DNA from: Prolixibacteraceae bacterium
Lineage (GTDB): Bacteria; Bacteroidota; Bacteroidia; Bacteroidales; Prolixibacteraceae
Direction: 5' to 3'
Length of the DNA stretch: 6,072 nucleotides
NCBI GenBank assembly: GCA_016931875.1
Contig: JAFGDX010000400.1
Location: forward strand, 1 to 6,072
Of the stretch, positions 5,212 through 6,072 are shown in pieces (position 1 is the first letter of the stretch; every line of letters begins with the position of its first letter). The position numbers were made by a program, and so were the translations under genes. The notes under the pieces are model-generated. The model was not told the origin of the DNA, did no database searches, and saw nothing but the letters and a program-made list of their open reading frames with translations.

Positions 5212-5552
5212 AACAGGTATTTTATGCAAATAGCAAGTGGAACCTGGCGCAAATTTTTGCAGCTGCAAATGTTTCGCTTGCCTTTGTTCTCTTTTTTATT
5301 TTGGGTTTTTATGGGGAGAATATGCCGCAATGGTTGCCGTTAACTTTGCCGCTATTTGTTTGGGTGTTGTATGCATTTATAAAAAAATTGACTTTATTTC
5401 CAGTTAAAATTGAACTGAATTCGTCTTTTATTTTTTTCTTTCTGTTTCAGAAATTGGAAAAAAGAGCGGTCTCTTTTATTTTATATTTGGCTGGTATTTT
5501 CGGTTTTTTAATGAATGTAACAATGTTGTACTTGTTTATTTTTAAACTTTAA
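5208..5552 (+). CDS. Small membrane protein of unknown function, between lpxB and gldF
   Basis: A 114-residue protein starting MKQVFYANSKWN, with no recognised domain. Predicted membrane helices lie at about 14-35, 42-60 and 88-112, with a further short hydrophobic, Phe-rich stretch at 71-80 (NSSFIFFFLF). A basic loop, QKLEKR (81-86), precedes the last helix. It is rich in Phe and Leu, typical of a small inner-membrane protein. ATG 5208 overlaps the lpxB stop by four bases (ATGA), which implies translational coupling and decides the start; a GTG at 5136 in the same frame would lie deep within lpxB. gldF begins 14 bases after its stop. The context suggests an envelope role, but the position gives no function, and gene boundaries are firmer than any annotation. 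Confidence 0.82.
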   Translation: MKQVFYANSKWNLAQIFAAANVSLAFVLFFILGFYGENMPQWLPLTLPLFVWVLYAFIKKLTLFPVKIELNSSFIFFFLFQKLEKRAVSFILYLAGIFGFLMNVTMLYLFIFKL

Positions 5553-5566
5553 ATCAAAAACGGGCT

Positions 5567-6072
5567 ATGTACAGTTTATTCCGAAAAGAAATAAAAACAT
5601 TCCTTGGCTCGCTGATTGGTTACCTGGCAGTGCTGGTTTTTCTTTTGGTAACCGGGCTGTTTTTGTGGGTATTTCCGGGGGTTTACAATATTCCCGACAG
5701 CGGTTATGCCACGCTCGAACCGTTGTTTTCGCTGGCGCCGTGGTTGTACCTGTTTTTGGTGCCGGCCATTACCATGCGCTTTTTTGCCGATGAAAAACGC
5801 AGCGGGACCATTGAAATATTGCTCACTCACCCAATTTCCGATTTTAAACTGGTGCTGGCAAAATTCCTGGCCGGAATGGTTTTGGTTGTCTTTTCATTGC
5901 TGCCCACCTTGTTGTATTTTTTGTCGGTGTTTTTATTGGGTGAACCGCTTGGAAGTATTGATGTGGGAGCCACCTGGGGATCGTTTATCGGCCTGTTTTT
6001 GCTGGCCGCCATTTATGTGGCTATCGGGGTTTTTGCCTCCTCGCTTACCGATAACCAGATTGTTTCGTTTAT
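5567..6072 (+). CDS. gldF: Gliding-associated ABC transporter permease GldF, N-terminal part, cut by window edge
   Basis: ABC-2-type membrane permease of the GldA-GldF-GldG transporter, originally found through gliding mutants of Flavobacterium and also present in many non-gliding Bacteroidetes. The first 168 codons are present. The N-terminus MYSLFRKEIKTFLGSLIGYL is followed by GLFLWVFPGVYNI (30-42), LFSLAPWLYLFLVPAITMRF (53-72) and the conserved cytoplasmic motif DEKRSGTIEILLTHPIS (75-91). The next helices span about 95-122 and 138-160, and the end carries SSLTDNQIVSF (158-168). Membrane helices are at about 17-36, 56-73, 98-121 and 138-160. The length and motifs fit GldF better than a generic NatB or NosY permease. 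The gene starts at ATG 5567, 14 bases after the upstream membrane protein, and gldG would be expected just beyond the window. Presence of gldF does not prove gliding. Confidence 0.93.
   Translation, partial: MYSLFRKEIKTFLGSLIGYLAVLVFLLVTGLFLWVFPGVYNIPDSGYATLEPLFSLAPWLYLFLVPAITMRFFADEKRSGTIEILLTHPISDFKLVLAKFLAGMVLVVFSLLPTLLYFLSVFLLGEPLGSIDVGATWGSFIGLFLLAAIYVAIGVFASSLTDNQIVSF

Noticed and set aside
1..6072. CRISPR array, insertion sequence, tRNA or rRNA
   Set aside because: No regularly spaced direct repeats, transposase motifs, terminal inverted repeats, cloverleaf-like sequence or rRNA core sequence was seen on either strand.

Overview
The window reads as ordinary chromosomal DNA of a member of the Bacteroidota, most likely class Bacteroidia. 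The evidence is a GldF-type ABC permease, an LpxB and a SurE of the Bacteroidetes type, promoter-like elements of the form TAnnTTTG, A-rich leaders mostly without Shine-Dalgarno sequences, and moderate to low GC content. The family-level placement (a marine or anaerobic Marinilabiliales-like organism) is only a guess.

Layout. (1) Positions 1-830, minus strand: the N-terminal 276 codons of an alanine/glycine:cation symporter (AGCS family), running off the left edge and carrying an unusual charged insert. (2) 831-1085: a divergent intergenic region holding a nested inverted repeat, a smaller palindrome and a promoter-like site. (3) 1086-1561, plus strand: a two-gene unit with a very acidic 85-residue protein of unknown function and a PspC-domain membrane protein two bases later, followed by a probable terminator. 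(4) 1672-2802, minus strand: a secreted seven-repeat FG-GAP/VCBS protein, very likely a seven-bladed beta-propeller. (5) 2966 to the right edge, plus strand: a tightly packed operon of surE, a 101-residue membrane protein, lpxB, a 114-residue membrane protein and gldF (cut at the edge). Gene junctions there are a 1-base overlap, a 51-base gap, a 4-base ATGA overlap and a 14-base gap.

How the genes work together. The right-hand operon is dominated by envelope functions. LpxB makes the lipid A disaccharide, GldF is a permease of the gliding-associated ABC transporter, and two uncharacterised small membrane proteins lie among them. SurE is a nucleotide phosphatase that is a frequent neighbour of lpxB in this phylum (from memory, not checked here). 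The PspC pair on the left may also be an envelope-stress module, but that is inference.

I see no CRISPR array, transposase, phage gene, rRNA or tRNA. I do not see a clear new biological system. The most noteworthy items are the nested inverted repeat in the symporter leader, the three-unit GC-rich 8-bp repeat immediately upstream of lpxB, the insert in the symporter, and the acidic protein/PspC pair.
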